Part shown: piece by piece, positions 1 through 6,867 of the stretch | Numbering within the stretch: the first letter of the stretch is position 1 | Layout: the number at the start of each line of letters is the position of its first letter | Source of the DNA: Lachnospiraceae bacterium UBA7060 | GTDB taxonomy: Bacteria > Bacillota > Clostridia > Lachnospirales > Lachnospiraceae | Direction of reading: 5' to 3' | DNA: 10,618 nt | Assembly: GCA_002493835.1 (NCBI GenBank) | Contig: DLAA01000082.1 | Span: forward strand, 1-10,618 | Notes under the pieces: model-generated | What the model saw: the letters and a program-made list of their open reading frames with translations, nothing else | Database searches by the model: none | Told to the model about the DNA's origin: nothing | Made by a program: the position numbers and the translations under genes

Positions 1-8
1 TCTTTCAT
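1..8 (-). CDS. rnfG: Start of the next Rnf gene, probably rnfG (only first codons in window)
   Basis: An ATG on the minus strand at 8-6 overlaps the rnfD stop codon in the arrangement ATGA, which is the usual sign of translational coupling. A strong ribosome binding site (AAAGGAGGAG, 16-25) sits 7 bases in front of it, inside the end of rnfD. Only two full codons (Met-Lys) and part of a third are visible, so the product cannot be read from the sequence. The call rnfG is inference from the common clostridial order rnfC-D-G-E-A-B, in which RnfG is a membrane-anchored subunit carrying covalent FMN. Confidence 0.6.
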
Positions 9-937
9 GCCTTTTCTCCTCCTTTACCAAATGCTTTCGGAAGAGTGATCTTTTCAATCAGTGGCACCAGGAGATTGCCGATAATGATCGCGTAAGAAAC
101 CCCTTCTGCGGAGGGTCCGAAAATACGGAAGATTCCCGTCAGAACACCCAAGAGGAAGCCAAATAGATACTGGCCATTTTTTGTGATAGGCCTGGTCACG
201 TAGTCCGTCGCCATAAAAAACGCACCAAGCATCAAACCACCGCCCGAAAGATGGGCAGATATATAAGGCCAATCCAGACCTCTTCCCCCAAAAAGGCTTA
301 CAAAAATAGCAAGTGTTACGATATATGTACCCGGAATCCGCAGATCAATAATTCCAAAGAGGATCAGAATACAAGCGCCAATCACAATGGCAATCATGGA
401 CGTCTCTCCAATGGTTCCAGCCGTGCGGCCAATCACCATATCCAGAATATTGACCGATTCTCCGTTCTTCAAACTAGCCAGCGGAGTTGCTCCCGTGTAT
501 GCGTCACAGTCAAAATTCGTCATGATGGAGGTGAACGAAATTAACAGGAAACACCTTGCCCCAAGCGCCGGATTCATAAAATTCTGTCCCAAACCGCCAA
601 ACAGCATCTTCACCACCAAGATGGCAAACACACCGCCCACCACACCGATCCACCAAGGGGCGGACACCGGAAGGTTTAATGCCAGAAGCAGCCCTGTCAC
701 CACTGCGGAGTAATCTCCTATGGTCACCTTTCTCTTACAGATCTTCTCAAACGCAAACTCCGTAAACACCGTGGACGCCACTGTCACAAGAATCAATAAA
801 AGCGCCTTCGGTCCGAAGTTGTAAATCCCAAATCCAGCTGCAGGAAGAAGGGCGAACACCACGGTGAGCATAATATTTGCAGTGGTGGACTTCGATCTGA
901 CATGAGGATTTGACGATACTTTTAATAATTCACTCAT
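5..937 (-). CDS. rnfD: Rnf electron transport complex membrane subunit RnfD
   Basis: A 310-residue integral membrane subunit of the Rnf complex, which moves electrons between ferredoxin and NAD+ and pumps Na+ or H+. About ten hydrophobic helices are visible, roughly at residues 22-40, 44-62, 74-90, 93-112, 122-140, 180-198, 203-218, 233-246, 255-272 and 278-297. The flavinylation motif DAYTGATP lies at 145-152; by analogy with NqrB/RnfD proteins FMN is linked through a phosphoester to the last Thr (T151). The family signature GQNFMNPALGAR is at 117-128. Length is normal for the family. The start is supported by AAAGGAG at 953-959, although the spacing of about 14 bases is long. It lies 60 bases after rnfC and overlaps the next gene by 4 bases, so it is part of an operon. 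Identification is firm; whether the pumped ion is Na+ or H+ cannot be told. Confidence 0.95.
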   Translation of the reverse strand: MSELLKVSSNPHVRSKSTTANIMLTVVFALLPAAGFGIYNFGPKALLLILVTVASTVFTEFAFEKICKRKVTIGDYSAVVTGLLLALNLPVSAPWWIGVVGGVFAILVVKMLFGGLGQNFMNPALGARCFLLISFTSIMTNFDCDAYTGATPLASLKNGESVNILDMVIGRTAGTIGETSMIAIVIGACILILFGIIDLRIPGTYIVTLAIFVSLFGGRGLDWPYISAHLSGGGLMLGAFFMATDYVTRPITKNGQYLFGFLLGVLTGIFRIFGPSAEGVSYAIIIGNLLVPLIEKITLPKAFGKGGEKA

Positions 938-962
938 CTCTACAGTCTATGCTCCTTTCATC

Positions 963-989
963 GTAACTGTTCAGTAATTTCACAGTTAC
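963..989 (-). repeat. Intercistronic hairpin between rnfC and rnfD
   Basis: A perfect 8-base inverted repeat (GTAACTGT at 963-970 and ACAGTTAC at 982-989) encloses an 11-base loop. It begins 8 bases after the rnfC stop codon. No run of T follows on the minus strand, so it is not a typical terminator. It could protect or process the mRNA and so set the ratio of RnfC to RnfD, but that is inference. Confidence 0.6.
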
Positions 990-997
990 CTTTCTTC

Positions 998-2314
998 TTA
1001 CTTTTTCTTTTTGGCAAGCATAAGCTTACGCATGGATTTTATATTTTGTGTCAACGGTCTCTTAGCCGGACATACAAAACTGCAGCAGCCGCATTCGCAG
1101 CACTCCATGCCATCATGGGCAAGAAAAGTCTCCTCATCTCCATGTTCAGCAGCAACCGCCAAAAGCTTCGGCACGACACGCCCGGGACAAACTTCTACAC
1201 AGCGGCCGCAATTAATACAGGCACTTGGCTCCATACGGGACACCTCGTCCTCGGTGAGGCACAAAAGCGCCGAAGCAGTCTTTGTGGTGGGCACATCCAA
1301 CCCAAAGAGAGCGAAGCCCATCATGGGACCACCGGAGATTACTTTTACGGGATCCTGTTTGAAACCGCCCGCCTCCTCCACCAACTCATGATAATTTGTT
1401 CCGATCCGCACGATAAAGTTCTGCGGATTCGCGATCGCATCGCCGGTCACCGTGACAATGCGGTTCATCAAAGGTTTGCCCTCAATCACCGCATGATAAA
1501 TCGCCACTACCGTATCTACATTATTCACCACACAGCCTGCATCTGCGGGAAGCATGGAAGAATTGATAGCCCTGCCTGTGGTCGCATATATAATCTGCCG
1601 TTCTGCTCCCTGAGGATACTTGGTCCTAAGCTCCTTGACACTGATGCGCGGCTCATCCTTGGTCAGCTCCTTCAATTTCTCTATGCAGTCCGGCTTGTTG
1701 TCCTCCACCGCAAGAATGCCCCTGGCATTCTCAAAAAGCTGAAGAGACACCTTCAGACCCCCTACCAGCTTCTCCGGCTCTTCAATCATCCTTCTATAAT
1801 CAGAAGTCAAATAAGGCTCACACTCTGCACAGTTCGCAATCACATAATCAATTTTCTCAGGTTCCTTGGGGGAAAGCTTGATAAAAGTGGGAAAACCTGC
1901 GCCTCCCATACCGACAATACCGGCCTCTTTCACACACTCAATGATCTCTTCCCTCGTCATCTCCTCGAGAGGCTTGCGCTTCGGATACGTCACCTCCTCA
2001 TAGAGGCCGTCGTTCTCAACAATGATACTCATCACGCTGTCGCCCGTGACCACGCGTCTTGGCTCAATAGCCTTTACAGTTCCCGATACTGTCGCGTAGA
2101 TGGGTGCAGACACAAATCCGCCCGCCTCCGCAATCTTCTGGCCAGTCAATACTCTGTCGCCCTTCTCCACGATGGGTTTGGCGGGCGCCCCGATATGCTG
2201 GGACAGCGGATAAACCAGATCCCCTTTGGGCAGCACTGCCTTGATAGGCTTATCCTTTGATAAATCCTTTCCGTCATAAGGATGTATGCCGCCGTTAAAT
2301 GTTCGTTTTGCCAT
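998..2314 (-). CDS. rnfC: Rnf electron transport complex peripheral subunit RnfC
   Basis: A 438-residue cytoplasmic subunit, the expected NADH/FMN-binding entry or exit point of the Rnf complex. In order: a barrel-sandwich (lipoyl-like) N-terminal segment, about 35-100; a Rossmann-like FMN/NADH region with GMGGAGFPT at 135-143 and NCAECEPYLTSDYR at 161-174, shared with the NuoF family; a beta-grasp (SLBB-like) segment, about 285-320; and two [4Fe-4S] motifs, C366-xx-C369-xx-C372-xxx-C376-P and C405-xx-C408-xx-C411-xxx-C415-P. It ends in a short Lys-rich tail and lacks the long Ala/Lys-rich C-terminal extension of enterobacterial RsxC, as is usual in clostridia. No transmembrane helix is seen. 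It is the first gene of its operon, with AAAGGAG at 2329-2335 and a likely promoter at about 2361-2390. An open frame on the opposite strand across this gene is a shadow. Confidence 0.96.
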   Translation of the reverse strand: MAKRTFNGGIHPYDGKDLSKDKPIKAVLPKGDLVYPLSQHIGAPAKPIVEKGDRVLTGQKIAEAGGFVSAPIYATVSGTVKAIEPRRVVTGDSVMSIIVENDGLYEEVTYPKRKPLEEMTREEIIECVKEAGIVGMGGAGFPTFIKLSPKEPEKIDYVIANCAECEPYLTSDYRRMIEEPEKLVGGLKVSLQLFENARGILAVEDNKPDCIEKLKELTKDEPRISVKELRTKYPQGAERQIIYATTGRAINSSMLPADAGCVVNNVDTVVAIYHAVIEGKPLMNRIVTVTGDAIANPQNFIVRIGTNYHELVEEAGGFKQDPVKVISGGPMMGFALFGLDVPTTKTASALLCLTEDEVSRMEPSACINCGRCVEVCPGRVVPKLLAVAAEHGDEETFLAHDGMECCECGCCSFVCPAKRPLTQNIKSMRKLMLAKKKK

Positions 2315-2360
2315 ACCTATAACTATGCTCCTTTCCCATCCTCACTCTGATAAAACACTT

Positions 2361-2390
2361 ATTATAAATATACTATTTTTCGACGAAAAA
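2361..2390 (-). promoter_or_regulatory. Likely rnfC operon promoter
   Basis: On the minus strand a perfect TATAAT (-10) lies at 2366-2361, about 47 bases before the rnfC start. The matching -35 position (2384-2390) holds only TTTTCG or TTTTTC, a poor match to TTGACA, so the promoter may need an activator. The 32-base shared element at 2369-2400 covers this -35 region. Transcription would start near 2354. Confidence 0.5.
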
Positions 2391-2400
2391 AACCACTGTT
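2369..2400. promoter_or_regulatory. Shared 32-base element, copy A (upstream of rnfC)
   Basis: Read on the plus strand it is TATACTATTTTT, CGACG, seven A, then CCACTGTT. It matches 7238-7269 at 28 of 32 positions. Its centre on the minus strand reads TTTCGTCGAAAAA, close to the Spo0A box consensus TGTCGAA (6 of 7). It overlaps the -35 region of the rnfC promoter. The role as a regulator site is inference. Confidence 0.5.
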
Positions 2401-2405
2401 AATTC

Positions 2406-2436
2406 AAAAAAAGAGAATGGCCATTTCTGACCATTC
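2406..2436 (-). terminator. Intrinsic terminator of the giant secreted-protein gene
   Basis: On the minus strand a 9-base-pair stem (GAATGGTCA with TGGCCATTC, one G-T wobble, 2436-2415) closes a GAAA tetraloop. It is followed after two bases by seven T (2412-2406). It starts about 77 bases after the stop codon at 2513 and separates that gene from the rnfC promoter on the same strand. Confidence 0.85.
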
Positions 2437-2512
2437 CCTTCGTCGTAAAAAACTAACAGATAAACTTTCTTTTTTCGTAATCACTACTTTAACAGCGGTG
2501 CCTTCCTGCTCC

Positions 2513-5500
2513 CTATTGTCCTGTTGTAGGCGTAGGCGTAACTGCAACCTTCTTCTCAGTCCTCGAGCCTTTGTACAGACAGTTCTTACCGCTTACCTTT
2601 GCCGCCTTAATGGTAATTGCATAGGTGCCGTCTTTATTTTGTCTTATCCTGCTCACATCGTAATCCACACCCTGTTTCAGCTCCACCTCGTTATAAAGAA
2701 CTTTCACATTAGCTGCATCGCCGCCGGTCGTTGACACTTTAATGTTTGCATTTTTGCTTGCCAGATTGAGCTGCCCGAATTTGATCTTAATCTTCTCTTT
2801 TACATTTTTATAATTTCCACCAAGTGCTAAGATCTTCACCTCGTATGCTTTTCCCATCTGGATATTAGACTTTATCTGTCCGTTTTCGTCCAGAATGTCA
2901 CTCTTATTGATAAACTCAATCCTATAATCCACGCCTTCCGTGAGAACACGCTTTCCATCCTTGACCGTAAGTTTAATGTCATCACGGCTGCCGTTCTTCG
3001 GAATGGCTGTCCCCGCGGATACTTTCACGCTCTTGATATCCTTTTGAGCAATGCTAAAGGTCACTGGAGCGGACACGCCGTAATATCCGGAAACTGAGCC
3101 GTCTCTCTTCTTCTTAGCAACGCCCACAATCCGTACTTCTGCCGTTTTCTCACCCGCATCGACATTGTTTCTGTAAACAGCCTTAAATTCCGCTGCCTTT
3201 GGAGCGTTTGAACCGCTTAATTTCACTCTGGGTTTCTGAGCCCTGCCATTATAGGTGTATCCTTTTTTCGGTATCGTAAGACAACTATCATTAAATACTA
3301 CATCTGTAATAGGGGTCACCTGCACGTCTTTGCCAAAAATAACAAGCTTGGCTTTTTTGTTGGATATTCCTGTATAGTTACCCCCGTCCTTTGCCTGAAC
3401 TTTTAATTCGGCCTTATCAAAAAAGTCGTTGTCACCGCAGGTTAAGGTTCCCCCCTTGCTTAAGTTGACAAGTGTTCCGTTTCTTGTTGTGGATACAAGG
3501 ATTTCATATTCATCGGATGAAATCTCATAATTTCCGTCCATCACGACCAGTGTCTTTTTCAGGTTCTCTACCAGATCGTCGCCCATCTTGACGGCGCCAA
3601 CCTCGGAAAGCGTAACTCCCTTCATGTTTTTCTGCTGAATCGCAAACGTTTTTGTCACATAACCTGCATACTCGCCAATACCCCGGACGGTAACGGCTGC
3701 CGCATTACCGGCATTCACATTATTGGAATAATCCACTACATAGTCCGCATTCAGTTTCAGCTTGCTCTTGCCGTTGTACTTCACAGTGACCGTCGGGCAA
3801 ATCTGCTCCCCTGTATAGGTATAGCCCTTTCTAGGTATTGTTACAGTTACATCATTCTCTCCAATCAGAGATTTCTTCACGCTCGATACGTTGATTACTA
3901 CAGGTTCTCCGTATGCCACCTGATAATTTGAGCCCGCATCGCCGCCTGCCGCCTGCACTCTGTAAGAACTACCCGCTGTATTTACATTTTTCTCATCCCC
4001 TTCTACTATCTTGAGGACCGGTTCTTTGATCCAGTTATCACCATCGACAAATGATTCCGTTGTCTCGATGGTATACTCTGAAGACTTGAGAGGTTCGCCC
4101 GCAGGTGTTTCGTTTTTCCCTGGCTTTATCGTCGCTGTCACCGGTTTCTGCTCGATTTCTATCGCAAAATCTTTGCTGCCCTCCCATGTCTCGGCAGTTT
4201 CCGGTATGCTGATCGTCAATGTATATATTCCCGCGTCTTTCGGCGCTTCCGTCAACACTTCATCATTCAGAGACCAGACAAGCTCTAACTCTCCGGCATA
4301 AACATATTTACTCACGACTGAGTTTTTTACATTGTCTTTTGTTATGTAATCAAACGGTTTTCCATCATAAATCTTCTTTCTCGGTACTTCTTCCTTTAAA
4401 TCAAATTCATACAACGACTTGCCGTTCTCCCCGTGTTTCGCAACAGACAACGTGCCGTTTTTCAGATCCAGATTATAATTCTTTTCTTTCGCTGCCTCTA
4501 CTTTGGCGGATACGATGATTGCATAGTCTCCGTCTTTCGTTGTATCATCAATCTTATCCGCGTATGTGGCTTCCGGCTTGCCGTCTTCTGCCCACTGATC
4601 CTCATAACTAAGTTCATCATACGGCTTCAGTTTTAACTCCTCCGGAAGGGCCGCGCCATTCGCAATGCCGTAACTCTCTGCCTCTATGGTGATTGTACGA
4701 GGGGTAATCATCAGCTTCGCAAAATCGGTTGCCTCACTCTCCTTATAGGCTTCATCCCCTTTGTACGCCGCCTTCACATAGTAGCCCTTCTCATCTACGT
4801 CGACCGGAGATGCCTCGAGCGGTTTTTGCTCAGAGTCAAAAAACTCGAAATTATAGTTATCTTTATCCTTCAGCAGCTCTACTTCCTTGCCTCCATCTTT
4901 TTCTGTCGCTTTGATTTCCTTAATTACGGCATCTATGATGTTGTCAACAGGATTTTTGCTGCCGCCCTCGCCATACACGACGCTCATATCTCCAAGCTGA
5001 AGCTGCAGTTCTGTCTTCTCATCCCCTTCAGCCACGCCCACTGTCATTGCACCATTATTTACTACAAGATCATAATCATTTTCGCAGTCAACTTTCAATT
5101 TGGCTTCCACTAAGACAACATAATTGCCGGCCACCGTGGTATCGATGTTCTCGTCCTCAAATTTAGCTGTCGGCTCCACTTCCCACTCATCATCATAAGG
5201 AAGCCCCAGGCTGCCTTCCCCTTTTTCCACCAGTCCCTCTATGATCAGGTGCTTCTTCATCTCTTCCGCGTCAGGCAATGCCGCGCCGTTCTCGATTGCA
5301 AAATCTTCCACGTTCACCGCGATGGATCTTTTTGTAATCTCAAATGCCTCCTTCGCGCTCTCTCCCCAACACGGAACTCCTTCGGCATCGACATATTCAT
5401 ATTTTGCAGCTACCTTATACGCGCCTGCTTTTCTTACATCCTTTTCCGCTATTTCCTCATTTCCGCTCTCATCAAAATATTGGAAAGTAAGCGTGCCTTC

Positions 5501-6481
5501 CTCGTCAAGGCTCACCTCTTCGCTTCCATATGCAGCAGTTACAGCAAATTTGGCTTGCTCAAACTCACCGTATACAATTTTCTTATTTGTCTCAACCTTC
5601 AGTTCAAGCTTCTTGCCGATTGTCAATTTGCCGGCCGTGGCAGAAACCGTCACCTCGTAATTATCTGCCTTGGCGTCACCCTTCAGACTCAGCTTTGGCT
5701 GGCCTGTTATCACCAAATCATATACGCCCATTTCAGGGACGGTGATCGTTTCCTCTCCCTTTTTAACCGCGCAGGCCGCTTTATAATCTGCAGCAAGCTC
5801 TTCATCATATGCCAGTTCGCTGTCCTTTGCTAACTCCGCCTCCCACATCTCTGGAAATTGCCCGCTTGTAAACTCACTTAACTCCATATTCTGGTCTTTG
5901 GGTTTTATTGTGATTGGTTTTGGGGCAATCGTAAAAGATACGTATTCTGAACCCTTACTTTTATAATGACTCTCTTCATAACTATATGCCCGGACAAAAT
6001 AACTCCCAGCATCCTTCGGCGCATCCGGCAATTCCACCTTTTGGGCGTCATAATATTTTAACAGGCAGTCTTTCTCGCCGTCAAATCCCACAATATCCGC
6101 CTCTGTTGTGTCTGAACCTTCTAAAGGATGCGCTTTCACCGTGACTTTGTCTTTCAGGGCTTCGCCGCCTTCACCATAAACAATGCCCTCTGATACCGCT
6201 ACCTGCAATGCAACCGCATAATTTAATGAACGTGAACTTGTATTTGTATTCGTATTTGTATTTGTGCTTGTAGATGTTGCCTTGCTTTTTTCCTCCCCTT
6301 CTCTTCCGCTCACCGCATACAGGTCATGTAACAGGTTATCCCACCAGCTTCCCCCTGAATCCTCTGTCTCCTGGCGTACAGCCTCCCGCCCCGCAGCCAA
6401 AGCAATTCCGGCAGGTGGCATTGCGATTGCAGCAGCAAGAATCACTGCCATAATTTTAACGCCTGTCTTTTTTCTAAACAT
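2513..6481 (-). CDS. Giant secreted protein with tandem MBG/Ig-like beta-rich modules
   Basis: A 1322-residue exported protein of unknown function. Residues 1-30 form a signal peptide (basic start, hydrophobic core, cleavage probably near ALAA at 27-30). A linker at 31-92 holds a (Ser/Asn)-Thr run at 68-81. Four related modules of about 200 residues follow, shown by the recurring YGE or YDG at 102, 304, 503 and 705, AG-Y motifs, Pro-Ile-Thr-Ile-like strands near 189, 386, 596 and 780, and module-closing strands such as KLTIGK near 285, 478, 676 and 861. NGAALP occurs in modules two and three. Two modules with GYTYTG/GYTYNG (886, 1074) make up the C-terminal third. These resemble the MBG/Ig-like repeats of clostridial surface proteins. 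It ends in PTPTTGQ with no LPXTG, SLH or membrane anchor, so it may be released or held by another partner. Ribosome binding site AAGGAGGAG lies 4 bases upstream. Monocistronic, with its own terminator. No enzyme domain recognised. Confidence 0.85.
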   Translation of the reverse strand: MFRKKTGVKIMAVILAAAIAMPPAGIALAAGREAVRQETEDSGGSWWDNLLHDLYAVSGREGEEKSKATSTSTNTNTNTNTSSRSLNYAVALQVAVSEGIVYGEGGEALKDKVTVKAHPLEGSDTTEADIVGFDGEKDCLLKYYDAQKVELPDAPKDAGSYFVRAYSYEESHYKSKGSEYVSFTIAPKPITIKPKDQNMELSEFTSGQFPEMWEAELAKDSELAYDEELAADYKAACAVKKGEETITVPEMGVYDLVITGQPKLSLKGDAKADNYEVTVSATAGKLTIGKKLELKVETNKKIVYGEFEQAKFAVTAAYGSEEVSLDEEGTLTFQYFDESGNEEIAEKDVRKAGAYKVAAKYEYVDAEGVPCWGESAKEAFEITKRSIAVNVEDFAIENGAALPDAEEMKKHLIIEGLVEKGEGSLGLPYDDEWEVEPTAKFEDENIDTTVAGNYVVLVEAKLKVDCENDYDLVVNNGAMTVGVAEGDEKTELQLQLGDMSVVYGEGGSKNPVDNIIDAVIKEIKATEKDGGKEVELLKDKDNYNFEFFDSEQKPLEASPVDVDEKGYYVKAAYKGDEAYKESEATDFAKLMITPRTITIEAESYGIANGAALPEELKLKPYDELSYEDQWAEDGKPEATYADKIDDTTKDGDYAIIVSAKVEAAKEKNYNLDLKNGTLSVAKHGENGKSLYEFDLKEEVPRKKIYDGKPFDYITKDNVKNSVVSKYVYAGELELVWSLNDEVLTEAPKDAGIYTLTISIPETAETWEGSKDFAIEIEQKPVTATIKPGKNETPAGEPLKSSEYTIETTESFVDGDNWIKEPVLKIVEGDEKNVNTAGSSYRVQAAGGDAGSNYQVAYGEPVVINVSSVKKSLIGENDVTVTIPRKGYTYTGEQICPTVTVKYNGKSKLKLNADYVVDYSNNVNAGNAAAVTVRGIGEYAGYVTKTFAIQQKNMKGVTLSEVGAVKMGDDLVENLKKTLVVMDGNYEISSDEYEILVSTTRNGTLVNLSKGGTLTCGDNDFFDKAELKVQAKDGGNYTGISNKKAKLVIFGKDVQVTPITDVVFNDSCLTIPKKGYTYNGRAQKPRVKLSGSNAPKAAEFKAVYRNNVDAGEKTAEVRIVGVAKKKRDGSVSGYYGVSAPVTFSIAQKDIKSVKVSAGTAIPKNGSRDDIKLTVKDGKRVLTEGVDYRIEFINKSDILDENGQIKSNIQMGKAYEVKILALGGNYKNVKEKIKIKFGQLNLASKNANIKVSTTGGDAANVKVLYNEVELKQGVDYDVSRIRQNKDGTYAITIKAAKVSGKNCLYKGSRTEKKVAVTPTPTTGQ
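3878..6205 (-). repeat. Four tandem protein modules of about 200 residues
   Basis: Module borders, inferred from recurring motifs, are about 6205-5612, 5611-5021, 5020-4427 and 4426-3878. Distances between the YGE/YDG motifs are 202, 199 and 202 residues. Modules two and three are most alike (ENGAALP and ANGAALP; IDTT and IDDTT before a GNYVV or GDYAI strand). Identity at DNA level is low, so the duplication looks old. Confidence 0.7.
6239..6277 (-). repeat. Hexanucleotide tandem repeat encoding (Ser/Asn)-Thr
   Basis: On the minus strand the unit ACAAAT (with variants ACAAGC and ACGAAT) repeats about six times and encodes a Ser/Asn-Thr stretch at residues 69-81, directly after the signal peptide region. 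Since the unit is two codons, copy-number change would lengthen or shorten the linker without shifting the frame. Confidence 0.75.
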
Positions 6482-6496
6482 ATTTTCTCCTCCTTC

Positions 6497-6592
6497 GCAC
6501 AGATCGTGCCTTTTTTTTACTGCATCATCACAGCCAACTACCAGGCGGAATCACTCGGTACCATCCTTCCACCGATAATTGCTTTTTTTATG
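6497..6592 (-). promoter_or_regulatory. Structured 5' leader of the secreted-protein gene
   Basis: If transcription starts near 6592, the mRNA has a leader of about 110 bases. It can form a 7-base-pair stem (GGTGGAA at 6573-6567 with TTCCGCC at 6550-6544, one wobble) and a small hairpin GCAC-GATCT-GTGC just before the ribosome binding site. It matches no riboswitch class I know well. Confidence 0.3.
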
Positions 6593-6599
6593 ATTTTAT

Positions 6600-6628
6600 A
6601 TTTTAGCATATCATTTTAGCAATTGCAA
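6600..6628 (-). promoter_or_regulatory. Likely promoter of the secreted-protein gene
   Basis: On the minus strand TTGCAA (-35, 6628-6623) is separated by exactly 17 bases from TAAAAT (-10, 6605-6600), and the -10 is preceded by TG in the extended arrangement TGCTAAAAT. Two TTTAGCA motifs overlap it and a 16-base palindrome lies just upstream, so control by a bound protein is plausible. Confidence 0.6.
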
Positions 6629-6639
6629 TCAATTTAGCA

Positions 6640-6655
6640 ATTTTAATATTAAAAT
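6640..6655. repeat. Perfect 16-base palindrome
   Basis: ATTTTAATATTAAAAT reads the same on both strands. It lies 12 bases upstream of the -35 box of the minus-strand promoter, a common place for an operator. Low complexity makes a chance palindrome more likely than the length alone suggests. Confidence 0.55.
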
Positions 6656-6693
6656 CATCAAAAAGGCAACCTTGTGCCAATCCCAAATAAAAA

Positions 6694-6735
6694 TGCATTT
6701 TTTATATCTTTCATGGCAAAAATATAAAAAAAGCA
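6694..6735. repeat. 14-base inverted repeat with 14-base spacer
   Basis: The arms TGCATTTTTTATAT (6694-6707) and ATATAAAAAAAGCA (6722-6735) pair at 13 of 14 positions. It lies between the two divergent promoters. No gene reads into it, so it is unlikely to be a terminator; it may be an operator or cruciform-prone site. Confidence 0.5.
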
Positions 6736-6867
6736 ACTTTTTCTTTTTGACCTTATTTTTCTTTATACTAAGTATTCGAAGAATATCTTTTTACCCTTTC
6801 CGTGCCGTATTTCAAATACATTATGTTTCAGGTATTTCGCTGCCGCCATTTCATGAAAGGTTTGATG

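Larger units (their letters stand above)
6482..6867. promoter_or_regulatory. Divergent control region between the secreted-protein and XRE genes
   Basis: A 386-base AT-rich spacer without a credible gene. From left to right it holds a leader for the minus-strand gene with short stems, a likely minus-strand promoter (6600-6628), three TTTAGCA motifs (starting about 6602, 6615 and 6633), a perfect 16-base palindrome (6640-6655), a 14-base inverted repeat (6694-6735), a TATACT box at 6764-6769 that could serve the plus-strand XRE gene, and a small dyad TATTC-GAA-GAATA at 6773-6785. The density of dyads suggests operators for a DNA-binding protein; the XRE product next door is the obvious candidate. 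Confidence 0.6.

Noticed and set aside
1046..2260. A long open frame of 404 codons on the plus strand
   Set aside because: It lies fully opposite rnfC, which has complete iron-sulfur and FMN motifs. The predicted protein shows no domain and no ribosome binding site, so it is a codon-bias shadow.
2513..2560. Cell-wall sorting signal at the C-terminus of the secreted protein
   Set aside because: The end is Pro-Thr-rich but lacks LPXTG, a hydrophobic stretch and a basic tail.
5249..5833. Plus-strand open frame of 194 codons opposite the secreted-protein gene
   Set aside because: Sequence has no recognisable domain and shares the area with several other plus-strand frames; it follows from the codon use of the gene on the minus strand.
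6497..6519. Plus-strand terminator (small hairpin followed by eight T)
   Set aside because: The stem has only four base pairs and no plus-strand gene lies upstream, so it would have nothing to terminate.
6544..6573. T-box riboswitch in front of the secreted-protein gene
   Set aside because: Only a partial match to the T-box core is present, the predicted transcript has too little sequence upstream for a specifier stem, and the target is not an amino-acid or tRNA ligase gene.
6802..6867. Longer N-terminus for the XRE regulator starting at 6802
   Set aside because: There is no ribosome binding site before 6802, the added residues do not resemble the family, and a better site precedes 6868.
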